A stretch of 64,000 bases of DNA from Shouchella tritolerans (lineage in GTDB: Bacteria > Bacillota > Bacilli > Bacillales > Bacillaceae_D): NCBI RefSeq assembly GCF_025770735.1, contig NZ_JAODPB010000002.1:62001-126000 (forward strand), in the 5' to 3' direction. Of the stretch, positions 52,975 to 60,886 are shown piece by piece (the stretch's first letter is position 1; every line of letters begins with the position of its first letter). The position numbers were made by a program, and so were the translations under genes. The notes below the pieces were generated by a model that was given only the letters and a program-made list of their open reading frames with translations, had not been told where the DNA came from and did no database searches.

Positions 52975-54214
52975 CAAAGATCCGGTTGTAGTGTCAGGTA
53001 TGGGATCTGTATCCGTATGTGGAACGGATTATAACAAACTATGGGATCATCTGATTGAAGAGTCCAATGCAAAAAATACAAGTCCACTTAGCAATGACTT
53101 TTTAGACCTGCCTGTCATTGAAACTATTCGTGTGAACGATTGGAACCCGGAAGATTTAATCGGCAAGCGTGGGTTAAAGTATCTTTCGCTTAGCACACAG
53201 TACTTATTGAGTGCTGCCGTCCGATGCTGGCAAGACGCCGGATTGGGTGACCTCCATCCAGTGTCGGAATCAGGATCTTTAGACTTGGGGATTGTGGTGG
53301 CAAGCAACTTATCCGGGCTCCAAGCTATGTCAAATTATGATTATATAACAGTCACTGAGGGGCCCCAATTTGTAAGTCCAATGCAGGCGCCAAATACCTT
53401 GGATAACGCTCCCGCTGCACAACTTGCCATCAGAACAAATGCGCGTGCATTCAACACGACGATTGCTACTGGACAATGTGCCGGACTCGATGCAATTGCT
53501 TATGCTGTTTCAGCAATTGATAGCGGACGTGCTAAACAAGTTTTAGTAGGGGGCGTAGAAGAGATAAACGAAAGAGTTTTATGGATTTACCACGATTCTA
53601 GTGTTCTGCCAAAAGAACATTCTGATCGAGCCGGAAAACCCTTTTCATCAGACAGCACGGGATGGATACCGGGAGAGGGTGCTTCTGTTTTGATGTTGGA
53701 AAAGTTGTCACATTGCTTAGAACGCGGAGGAACGCCACTAGGGAAAATCGCTTCATATTCCAACACTTTTGCTATTAATGAAGACTCACGCATTCATGCG
53801 ATGGAAAGAGCGGCCGGTCAAGTCTTCAAACAGGCAAGTATTGATTTTAGTGAAACAAGTGGGATCATCACAGGGGCCAGTGGATTTTATCCGCAGGATA
53901 CGGTGGAAATGAAGGCGATAAACCACTTATTTTCCTCAGTGAATCCGGAAATTCCAATTAGTTCACTAAAAGGGGCAATTGGTGAAACGTACGGAGCGTC
54001 CGGGGTATTCCAAGCAGCAGCAGGGTTGATGGCTTTTAACAAGGGCATTTTACCAAAGAGCATGGCTCTTTCAGATCTGAATGATCATGCTCAAGAAAAA
54101 ATTCCAGTGGATTTAGCACCGAATCATTTAAAGAAAACGAAAAGGCAGAGTATAGTCGTTACATCACAAGACTTGTCAGGGATAACAAATTGTCTGATGC
54201 TGGAAAGTGTCTGA
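52964..54214 (+). CDS. Chain-length-factor-like ketosynthase partner (KS-beta)
   Basis: 416 residues, same thiolase fold as its neighbour. In place of the catalytic Cys it has Gln171 (ATGQCAGLDAIAYA, aligned with TACAAGNYAI), the classic chain-length-factor substitution. The HGTGT loop is replaced by TGASGFYPQ and the second His by Glu (SLKGAIGETYGA). It should form a heterodimer with the KS and set chain length; Gln forms of KS can also decarboxylate malonyl-ACP to prime the chain. Starts by 11-bp overlap with KS, favouring equimolar synthesis. Confidence 0.9.
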   Translation: MWNDKDPVVVSGMGSVSVCGTDYNKLWDHLIEESNAKNTSPLSNDFLDLPVIETIRVNDWNPEDLIGKRGLKYLSLSTQYLLSAAVRCWQDAGLGDLHPVSESGSLDLGIVVASNLSGLQAMSNYDYITVTEGPQFVSPMQAPNTLDNAPAAQLAIRTNARAFNTTIATGQCAGLDAIAYAVSAIDSGRAKQVLVGGVEEINERVLWIYHDSSVLPKEHSDRAGKPFSSDSTGWIPGEGASVLMLEKLSHCLERGGTPLGKIASYSNTFAINEDSRIHAMERAAGQVFKQASIDFSETSGIITGASGFYPQDTVEMKAINHLFSSVNPEIPISSLKGAIGETYGASGVFQAAAGLMAFNKGILPKSMALSDLNDHAQEKIPVDLAPNHLKKTKRQSIVVTSQDLSGITNCLMLESV

Positions 54215-54235
54215 TAAAAGGGAGGCTGGTTCGTT

Positions 54236-54673
54236 ATGAGACTAAGTTCAAATGATGTCAGATCTCTCTTGCCACAACAGTATCCGTTTATTTTCGTTGA
54301 TTCGGTACTGAATTATGAGACTCACGATCACATCACATGTTTAAAAAATGTAAGTTTCAATGAATGGTTTTTTCCGGGACATTTTCCGAACAATTCGATC
54401 TTCCCAGGTGTTTTATTAATCGAAGGAATGTGTCAGTCCATCATTTTGCTTTATAAATTATCAATTAGTAAAACAGGAGACGTTGAGAAAAATTTCTTGT
54501 TTACTGGAATTAAAAAGGCGAGGTTTTTAGATATAGTAAAGCCAGGCGACCAAGTGATATATAAATGCAAGTTCGTAAAAATTATCGAACAGGCAATCTT
54601 TGCAGAGGCTGAGGCTTTGGTAGGGGATAAGGTTATAGCTAAAGCTGAATTAAATGGTCGTTTCAGCGATTAA
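54236..54673 (+). CDS. FabZ-like 3-hydroxyacyl-ACP dehydratase
   Basis: 145 residues, single hotdog domain. Family landmarks: LLPQQYPFIFVDSVLNYE near the start, FFPGHFPNNSIFPGVLLIEGM with catalytic His49 and Glu63, and KARFLDIVKPGDQVIYKC in the second half. It removes water from 3-hydroxyacyl-ACP to give trans-2-enoyl-ACP. It follows CLF by 21 bp with GGGAGGC before the ATG. Together with the FabG-like and FabI-like enzymes it can form a complete reduction cycle. Confidence 0.9.
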   Translation: MRLSSNDVRSLLPQQYPFIFVDSVLNYETHDHITCLKNVSFNEWFFPGHFPNNSIFPGVLLIEGMCQSIILLYKLSISKTGDVEKNFLFTGIKKARFLDIVKPGDQVIYKCKFVKIIEQAIFAEAEALVGDKVIAKAELNGRFSD

Positions 54674-54687
54674 GAAAATTTATCGCT

Positions 54688-54828
54688 ATGAAAGTGTTAA
54701 TTATCGGCGGCAGAATAGCTGGTGACTCTACCGCCTTTTTTTCACGGGCTTGTTTCAACGTTTCAAGCTTGCCCAAATCTGCTGCCGTAACGGGGTACGA
54801 TCATGAAATTATTTGCTTTAAGCATTGA
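54688..54828 (+). pseudogene. FAD-dependent monooxygenase, N-terminal fossil
   Basis: A short frame from ATG 54688 reads MKVLIIGGRIAG and then a second segment with STAFFSRACFNV, clearly like the dinucleotide-binding start (MKVLIIGGGIAG) of aromatic or polyketide FAD monooxygenases. Homology fades after about 38 codons and the frame stops at 54826-54828, inside the sfp start region. It has lost the third glycine, so it could not bind FAD. It suggests a monooxygenase gene once stood here. A GGCGG...CCGCC-T7 hairpin at 54706-54742 lies in it and might act as an internal terminator. Confidence 0.6.
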
Positions 54829-55516
54829 TTTATATTCGACTGTTTTAAGGGATCATTTTAAAGAAATATTGACTTTTCTTGATAACTATAATAGATCCAA
54901 AATTTTAAAAGTAAAAAATCAAGAAGCGCAAATAAGGTCCTTGGCCGGTCAATTGTTGATCAGATATATCATTACGAACGATCTCCACATTAAAAATAGA
55001 GATATAAGGCTTTTAAAAAATAAATATGGGAAGCCATACTTGGAAAATAACCCTGATTTTCATTTTAATATCTCTCATTCTCAGAATCAGATCGTTTGTG
55101 TAGCCGGCACAAATAGAGTCGGAATTGATGTCCAACATATGAAGCCAATATCAAAATGTTTGAACCTCTCAAAAAAATTCTTCACACATCAAGAGTATTG
55201 TTATTTGATCAATGTAGTTTCTTATCATAAAAGAATAGAAAACTTTTATGAGATATGGACGTTGAAAGAAAGTTTTATAAAAGCAGTCGGCAAAGGTTTT
55301 CATATTCCTCTAAACACGTTTAATGTTATTCACGAGGATAAGTTAGCATCATTCATATATTTCGAGGAATCAAATTACTATTTCAAACAGTACGATACGA
55401 TTGAAACGTATAAGCTATCTGTTTGTTCAGCTAGCCCTGATTTCGCTAGTGATGTCATACATGTTAAACCTGAAAAATTAATTCGCTTTTTCTGGGAGGA
55501 CACATATGAACTTTAA
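54803..55516 (+). CDS. Sfp-type 4'-phosphopantetheinyl transferase
   Basis: 237 residues, Sfp/Gsp family, which converts apo-ACP to holo-ACP with coenzyme A. Key segments: RSLAGQLLIRYI, KYGKPYL (substrate-binding), HFNISHSQNQIVCV, the magnesium site VGIDVQHM, and FYEIWTLKESFIKAVGKGF. Very AT-rich, with unusual codons (many AAA/AAT). It is followed by the double-hotdog gene with an 11-bp overlap. A dedicated PPTase next to the ACP fits an autonomous pathway. A partial copy of its 3' end is at 56767-56832. Confidence 0.88.
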   Translation: MKLFALSIDLYSTVLRDHFKEILTFLDNYNRSKILKVKNQEAQIRSLAGQLLIRYIITNDLHIKNRDIRLLKNKYGKPYLENNPDFHFNISHSQNQIVCVAGTNRVGIDVQHMKPISKCLNLSKKFFTHQEYCYLINVVSYHKRIENFYEIWTLKESFIKAVGKGFHIPLNTFNVIHEDKLASFIYFEESNYYFKQYDTIETYKLSVCSASPDFASDVIHVKPEKLIRFFWEDTYEL

Positions 55517-56750
55517 GAAAACGGTTGAATCAACAGAAGCAAGCAAGCACTCATACCCATTTCGACCTGTAGGACCTTCATTTTCTCGGCCTGAACTGGA
55601 AGTGTTAACGTCAGGAAAGATTTCAGATATATTTGGAGATCGATTCAAATTCCAGGACAAGTATACGCTGCAAATGCGTATGCCTAAACCCCCATTGTTA
55701 TTCGCTGATCGGGTTCTCGGTATCGAAGGGGAGCCGGGCACTCTTGGATTGGGTAAGATCTGGTTTGATACGAATGTTTCGGAAGACTCATGGTTTTTAC
55801 ATGATGGTTGTATGCCATTAGGTCTCATGCTTGAATCGATGCTAAACCCTTGTATATTGCTCATGTCCTGGTTGGGTATTGATTCATACAGTAAAGGGGA
55901 ACGCCGTATACGGTTAATAGGTTGTGAGTTTATGTTGCATGAATCACTTGTTGAGCCTGATTCTACAATTACGTCTGAACTAACTGTCGATGGTCACGTC
56001 AATAATGGCGAGATGTGGCTGACCTATTTCCACAGTGACTGTTATGCAGCAGGGCAGAAATGCTTGACAGTACGAAAAGGTCAGTTAGGTTTCTTCACTA
56101 AAGCTGAATTGCTTGGAGCACGTGGTGTAAAGTGGGATGTTGAAACGGCACGGTTTAATGCAGACGCCAGGCGGGATGCTCCTGTCGTGGTTTGTGAGCA
56201 TCGCTCTTTTACTAAGGAACAAGTAAGCTTATTTTCCAAAGGACGTACGGCCGAATGCTTTGGAAACGGATATGAAAAGGCATCTTCCCACACAAGATCA
56301 CCACGTATTCAATCGGGGGAAATGCTCATGATTGATGAAGTGGAATGCTTTGATCCCCAAGGGGGACCTTGGGGATTAGGTTATTTAAAGGCGAAAAAAG
56401 CGCTTAAACCTGATGAATGGTTTTTCTTATGTCATTTTCACAACGATCCCGTGATGCCAGGTTTGCTGCAATTTGAAGGCTGCTTGCAAGCGATGGCGTT
56501 CTACCTTGCCGGATTAGGGTTTACACTGGATAAGGATGGGTATCGCTTTGAGGCTGTTCCTGAGGAACTGTATAAAGTGCAATTTCGGGGAGAAGCGGAT
56601 CCAACCAATAGGGAAATTATTTATGAAGTATTTGTCGAAGAGGTTCATGGTGGGGATGAACCCAAATTATATGCAGACGTGTTGGTTACTGTAGATGGAT
56701 TAAAAGCTTGTTACTGTCGAAGAATGGGATTGCGGCTCGTCCCTTGTTGA
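55506..56750 (+). CDS. Double-hotdog FabA/PfaC-type dehydratase
   Basis: 414 residues with two FabA-like hotdog domains, as in the tandem dehydratases of polyunsaturated-fatty-acid synthase PfaC, but as a free-standing protein. Domain 1 (about 50-205): FLHDGCMPLGLMLESML with putative catalytic His99. Domain 2 (about 270-410): FLCHFHNDPVMPGLLQFEGCLQ with His310 in the FabA signature, and VPEELYKVQFRGE. FabA-type enzymes can dehydrate and isomerise to cis or conjugated double bonds. It could therefore introduce unsaturation that FabZ cannot. Translation is coupled to sfp by overlap. Confidence 0.85.
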   Translation: MNFKKTVESTEASKHSYPFRPVGPSFSRPELEVLTSGKISDIFGDRFKFQDKYTLQMRMPKPPLLFADRVLGIEGEPGTLGLGKIWFDTNVSEDSWFLHDGCMPLGLMLESMLNPCILLMSWLGIDSYSKGERRIRLIGCEFMLHESLVEPDSTITSELTVDGHVNNGEMWLTYFHSDCYAAGQKCLTVRKGQLGFFTKAELLGARGVKWDVETARFNADARRDAPVVVCEHRSFTKEQVSLFSKGRTAECFGNGYEKASSHTRSPRIQSGEMLMIDEVECFDPQGGPWGLGYLKAKKALKPDEWFFLCHFHNDPVMPGLLQFEGCLQAMAFYLAGLGFTLDKDGYRFEAVPEELYKVQFRGEADPTNREIIYEVFVEEVHGGDEPKLYADVLVTVDGLKACYCRRMGLRLVPC

Positions 56751-56766
56751 CCACATTCAGATATTA

Positions 56767-56832
56767 GATTGAAGTGTATCATCTGTTTGTTCCTCCAGCC
56801 CTGCTTTTGCTAGTCCTATCATAGATGGCAAA
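56767..56832 (+). pseudogene. Partial duplicate of the sfp 3' end
   Basis: Between the dehydratase and FabI-like genes, about 66 bp align with the sfp segment near 55397-55470. Over 17 codons (reading SVCSSSPAFASPIIDGK against SVCSASPDFASDVIHVK) roughly 42 of 51 bases agree by hand count, and GATTGAA...GTAT upstream also matches. It is the tail of a second, otherwise lost, PPTase gene or a rearrangement scar. Confidence 0.55.
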
Positions 56833-56890
56833 CCGAGAATTTTTGTTTCTAAATTCTACTTGTCGAGTAACGAACTTCAGGAGGTAGAAA

Positions 56891-57673
56891 ATGTCAGGCC
56901 TATTAAAAGGGAAAAATATTGTGGTGATGGGTATCGCGAATGAGAGAAGTATTGCTTGGGGGATTACGAAATCCTTACATCATGCCGGAGCAAATTTAAT
57001 CTTCACGAATAGACGAGAACGATCCTATAAAAAACTAGTTAAATTGCTAGACGAGCATAACATAACGCCCAAATTAATTGTTTCCTGTGATGTAGCAAGC
57101 GATGAAAGCATTCAGGAAGCCTTTGCAAAAATCAAGGATGAAATCGGTGTGATTCACGGACTCGTCCACTCCCTTGCCTTCGCCAATGTGGAGGACCTTG
57201 AAGGAGAATATGCAGACACTTCCCGTGACGGATATTTAATGGCACAAGAAATTAGCGCTTATTCGCTTGTCGCTGTCACGAAAGCAGCGAGAGAGCTTAT
57301 GACGGAGGGAGGAAGTATCGTTACCCAAACGTACTTAGGTTCAGAACGAATACTACCTAAGTTGAACTATAATGTTATGGGCATTGCTAAAGCGGCTTTA
57401 GAAGCTAGTGTGCGTTATTTGGCTGAGGATGTTGGAAAATATGGGATACGTGTGAATGCTGTGTCTGCCGGTATTGTTCCTACCTTTTCAGCCAAAGTGA
57501 TTTCTGGCGTTGATGAAAAAATGCGTGAAGTTGAGGAAAAAGCTCCTCTGCGTCGAGGTGTTGACCAAGATGAAGTTGGAGATGCAACATTATTCTTCAT
57601 TAGTGATCTATCGAGAGGTGTAACAGGGGAGGTCTTACACGTTGACTCAGGATTTCATATTATCGGTGGTTGA
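56891..57673 (+). CDS. FabI-like enoyl-ACP reductase
   Basis: 260 residues, SDR superfamily. FabI traits: N-terminal LKGKNIVVMGIANERSIAWGI (cofactor loop GxxxxxSI), HSLAFANVEDLEGEY and the active-site pair Tyr160-x6-Lys167 in LNYNVMGIAKAALE. It reduces trans-2-enoyl-ACP using NADH or NADPH. It could saturate selected double bonds, while other steps leave them in place. Alternatively it is a second copy giving resistance to FabI inhibitors. AGGAGG precedes the ATG. Confidence 0.9.
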   Translation: MSGLLKGKNIVVMGIANERSIAWGITKSLHHAGANLIFTNRRERSYKKLVKLLDEHNITPKLIVSCDVASDESIQEAFAKIKDEIGVIHGLVHSLAFANVEDLEGEYADTSRDGYLMAQEISAYSLVAVTKAARELMTEGGSIVTQTYLGSERILPKLNYNVMGIAKAALEASVRYLAEDVGKYGIRVNAVSAGIVPTFSAKVISGVDEKMREVEEKAPLRRGVDQDEVGDATLFFISDLSRGVTGEVLHVDSGFHIIGG

Positions 57674-57809
57674 TTAGTAGACCATGAAAGGGGTTTATAA
57701 ATTAATAAAACAATTAGAACTTGCTACGAATGCTTATATCTCTCAGTCACTTGTCGTTATTAAATGCAACAGATTAAAAAAATATTCTTATCCATAAGGA
57801 GGAAAAATA

Positions 57810-58625
57810 ATGAAAACGATTTTGATTACAGGTTCATCGTCTGGAATTGGAAAGGCCGCAGCCAAGCATTTTGCTCATAAAGGGTGGAATGTGGTTGCTA
57901 CGATGCGTTCGCCAGAAAGAGAAACCGAATTGACACTGTTAGAGAATGTCTTAGTCACTAAGCTCGATGTCGAACAACAAGAAACGATTGAACAGGCTAT
58001 TCAAATGGGAATAGAACGCTTTGGTCAAATCGATCTTCTATTAAACAATGCCGGATATGGCGTGATGGGCATCTTCGAGGCAGCTTCCGAAGAGCAAATT
58101 CAAAAACAATTTGGTGTGAACGTATTTGGTCTGATGGGAGTGATTAAAACCATTCTTCCTCATTTTAGAGCGAATAAAAATGGATTAATCATTAATCTCT
58201 CTTCCATATGCGGAAAAGTGACATTTCCTACATTTTCGCTGTATAACGCAACGAAATTTGCCATTGAAGGCTTTACGGAAAGTTTATTTTTTGAACTTGC
58301 TCCTCTAAACATCCGGTTAAAATTAATAGAGCCAGGTGTGGTCAAAACGGACTTCTTCGGAAGGTCTCTCGATTTCTTGTCCCTTGAAAGTTTGGCAGAT
58401 TACCAAGAATACTCTGATATGGTTCAACCGTTGCTACAGGAAACGATTGATTCCGAAAACACCTCCTCTTCAGAATTGGTTGCAGAGACGATTTATCAGG
58501 CAGCCACAGACGGAACAAACCAAATGAGATATGTGGTAGGTAAAGATGCAGAAATATTTTTAAACCGTAAAAAAGAGCTAGGTGAAGAAGCGTTTATCCA
58601 GTATATGAACCAAACATATTCCTGA
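57810..58625 (+). CDS. Short-chain dehydrogenase/reductase
   Basis: 271 residues, classical SDR: cofactor motif TGSSSGIGKAAA (about residues 7-18), LLLNNAGYGVMG, catalytic Ser in NLSSICGK, Tyr145-xxx-Lys149 in YNATK, and PGVVKTDFF. Closest in style to the 17-beta-hydroxysteroid-dehydrogenase-like SDRs acting on lipophilic ketones or alcohols. In the cluster it may oxidise or reduce a late ketone before or after the Baeyer-Villiger step. GGAGG 9 nt before ATG 57810. No homology to FabG beyond the fold. Confidence 0.87.
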   Translation: MKTILITGSSSGIGKAAAKHFAHKGWNVVATMRSPERETELTLLENVLVTKLDVEQQETIEQAIQMGIERFGQIDLLLNNAGYGVMGIFEAASEEQIQKQFGVNVFGLMGVIKTILPHFRANKNGLIINLSSICGKVTFPTFSLYNATKFAIEGFTESLFFELAPLNIRLKLIEPGVVKTDFFGRSLDFLSLESLADYQEYSDMVQPLLQETIDSENTSSSELVAETIYQAATDGTNQMRYVVGKDAEIFLNRKKELGEEAFIQYMNQTYS

Positions 58626-58709
58626 AATAGGACCACGACACTTAGTTAAGAGATGAGTCTTCGTAGACGCTAGCTATGCTTCAATGAAACGATTAGGAGG
58701 AACAGTAAG

Positions 58710-60374
58710 ATGAGGTCAAAGGACGTATCTACTAAACGAACAAGCCAAAGCACTGACTTTGATGCGGTTGTTGTCGGCGCAGGATTTTCGGGTTTGTATA
58801 TGCTTCATCGTTTACGTGAAACTGGTTTATCCGTCCGGGTTTATGAAGCTGGTGACGATATCGGGGGCACGTGGTACTGGAATCGTTATCCCGGAGCCCG
58901 TTGCGACATTGAAAGCATCTATTATAACTACACGTTTTCCGAAGAACTGCTTCATGAGTGGACATGGTCATCAAGGTATGCAGATCAGCCGGAAATCTTA
59001 CGTTATCTCAACTATGTCGCGGATAAGTTCGATCTGCGCTGTGATATCCAATTAGGGACGAAGATTATCGCAGCCGATTATGATGATCAAACCCATAGAT
59101 GGAATATCCAAACTAGCAATGGCACGCAGGTGTCGGCAAAATACTTCATCACAGCGGTAGGCTGTCTATCTGTACCCAACATGCCGAAATTCAAGGGCAT
59201 AGATACCTTTCAAGGCGAGATGTACCACACCGGATGTTGGCCGCATGAGAAGGTAAGCTTTACAGGTAAGCGGGTCGGCGTAATTGGGACAAGTTCGACA
59301 GGCAGCCAGTGTATCCCAATAATTGCCGCAGAAGCGAAACAGCTGACCGTTTTTCAACGTACACCACAATACAGCGCCCCAGCAAAAAATCATCCTTACA
59401 ATCGGGAGTTCATGCGGAAAACCGTTGAAAACTACGAGGAAATTAAGGAACGGATGCGTGACTCTATGCACGGTGTACCTTTCCACGCTCGTGATCAGTC
59501 GGCGCTGCAAGATTCGCCAGAAGTACGCCAGCTTGTATATGAGGCAGCGTGGGAGGATGGCAGGCTTTTATCGATGTTGTACAGCTATAACGATTTGCTT
59601 GTTAATGCAAAAGCGAACGAAACAATCACCGAATTTTTCCGTTGCAAGATCCGTCAAATTGTACGGGATCCTGAAGTAGCAAAGAAACTAATGCCGTCGT
59701 TCTATTACGCAACGACACGACCAGTTATAGACAATCATTACTTTGAAACCTTTAACCGTGACAATGTCTCTTTAGTTGATGTCAGGTCAGCTCCAATTGA
59801 AGAGATTACCTCAACGGGGATTCGGACAGTGGAAGCAATGTATGATTTGGACATGATTGTATGTGCAACTGGATTTGATGCCATGACAGGGCCCTTATTC
59901 AAAATGGATATCCGCGGTAAGTCTGGAATCTCGTTAAAGGAAAAATGGGAAGAGGGAGCAAGATTAAGGACATACCTTGGAATCGCAGTCGCTGATTTTC
60001 CTAATCTTTTTATGATTACAGGCCCTCAGAGTCCTTCTGTGATAGGCAATATGTTGGTTTCCATTGAGCAGCACGTTGAATGGATTTCCGATTGTATTGA
60101 ATATCTTCGCAGTAACGGTATTGAAGCCTTGGAAGCAACGGTGGAAGCGGAAGAAGGGTGGAGCAAGCATTGTCAGGAAATTGCTGATTCTACGTTGGTA
60201 ACAAAGACGGACTCCTGGTACATGGGGGCGAACATCGTAGGTAAGCCAAGGGGGTTCTTGGCTTATCTGGGAGGAGTCGGCAATTACCGTCAAATCTGTG
60301 ATCGAATTGCAGCCAAAGACTATGAGGGATTTTCAATGATTCCTACTTATAACGAAGAAAAAATGTTAAATTAA
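58710..60374 (+). CDS. Type I Baeyer-Villiger monooxygenase
   Basis: 554 residues, FAD- and NADPH-dependent. Rossmann motif 1 VVGAGFSGLY (Gly23-Gly28), the BVMO fingerprint F167-QGEMYHTGCW-P178, the second nucleotide-binding motif VIGTSSTGSQ (about 192-201), and FQRTPQYSAP typical of cyclohexanone/phenylacetone-type enzymes. It inserts oxygen next to a ketone carbonyl to give an ester or lactone. Last gene of the cluster, AGGAGG before the ATG; a weak hairpin with T-run (60376-60402) follows. Together with the decarboxylase it suggests ketone-to-ester chemistry, possibly to an acetate ester. Confidence 0.92.
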   Translation: MRSKDVSTKRTSQSTDFDAVVVGAGFSGLYMLHRLRETGLSVRVYEAGDDIGGTWYWNRYPGARCDIESIYYNYTFSEELLHEWTWSSRYADQPEILRYLNYVADKFDLRCDIQLGTKIIAADYDDQTHRWNIQTSNGTQVSAKYFITAVGCLSVPNMPKFKGIDTFQGEMYHTGCWPHEKVSFTGKRVGVIGTSSTGSQCIPIIAAEAKQLTVFQRTPQYSAPAKNHPYNREFMRKTVENYEEIKERMRDSMHGVPFHARDQSALQDSPEVRQLVYEAAWEDGRLLSMLYSYNDLLVNAKANETITEFFRCKIRQIVRDPEVAKKLMPSFYYATTRPVIDNHYFETFNRDNVSLVDVRSAPIEEITSTGIRTVEAMYDLDMIVCATGFDAMTGPLFKMDIRGKSGISLKEKWEEGARLRTYLGIAVADFPNLFMITGPQSPSVIGNMLVSIEQHVEWISDCIEYLRSNGIEALEATVEAEEGWSKHCQEIADSTLVTKTDSWYMGANIVGKPRGFLAYLGGVGNYRQICDRIAAKDYEGFSMIPTYNEEKMLN

Positions 60375-60402
60375 AGGTCGTCTTCTGACGGTCTTTTTTC
60401 AT

Positions 60403-60886
60403 TTCTAGTCAAACACACATTTGTCGTTGCAATCATAAAACTAGAGGCGAATTTAGATGGCATGAACAAGTAGATAATAAGTACCCTTTTTTAAAAGGCA
60501 TAATCGTGACGGTTGCTGTCTTTGCGAAAACGCTCTTTAAAAATGTAGTTGCCTAGTTGAGCTACTGGAATGCCCTTTTAAATGTCATATTCGGGAAAGT
60601 GTAGGGTGAAATGAAACACGTTACTCATCATTTTGAGGTTAACATAGAATATCTTTGGACAAAATACACTTTATGTTTAGTTACATTGCATTGAAAAAGA
60701 ACGGAAGTGACGTCCAGAATTTAGAAATAGCTTACATATATTGTTGTTTCGCCCGTTTTGCCAGGGGAAAAGGTACAAAAGGTCAAAATTTGCCCTTAAT
60801 CACGTAAAATAATACCGCTGATTGTAAGCGCCATCTTGATATGCTTAGAAGCAGGAAGCTACTTATTAATTGAAAGGAAGAGACAG
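60403..60886. other. Intergenic region upstream of the PTS operon
   Basis: About 480 bp without a supported gene. It has a cre-like site at 60823-60836. A promoter must lie in its right half. No antiterminator (RAT) hairpin was recognised. It marks the right border of the AT-rich cluster. Confidence 0.45.
60823..60836 (+). promoter_or_regulatory. cre-like site for the PTS operon
   Basis: TGTAAGCGCCATCT matches the left half of the catabolite-response element perfectly (TGTAAGCG), with two mismatches in the right half. It lies 50 bp before the PTS gene start, as expected for CcpA repression. Confidence 0.4.

Noticed and set aside
54706-54742. Definite terminator splitting the biosynthetic cluster
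   Set aside because: GGCGG/CCGCC stem with T7 is possible, but the loop is long (about 20 nt) and it falls inside a gene fossil whose codons explain the sequence; kept only as a remark.
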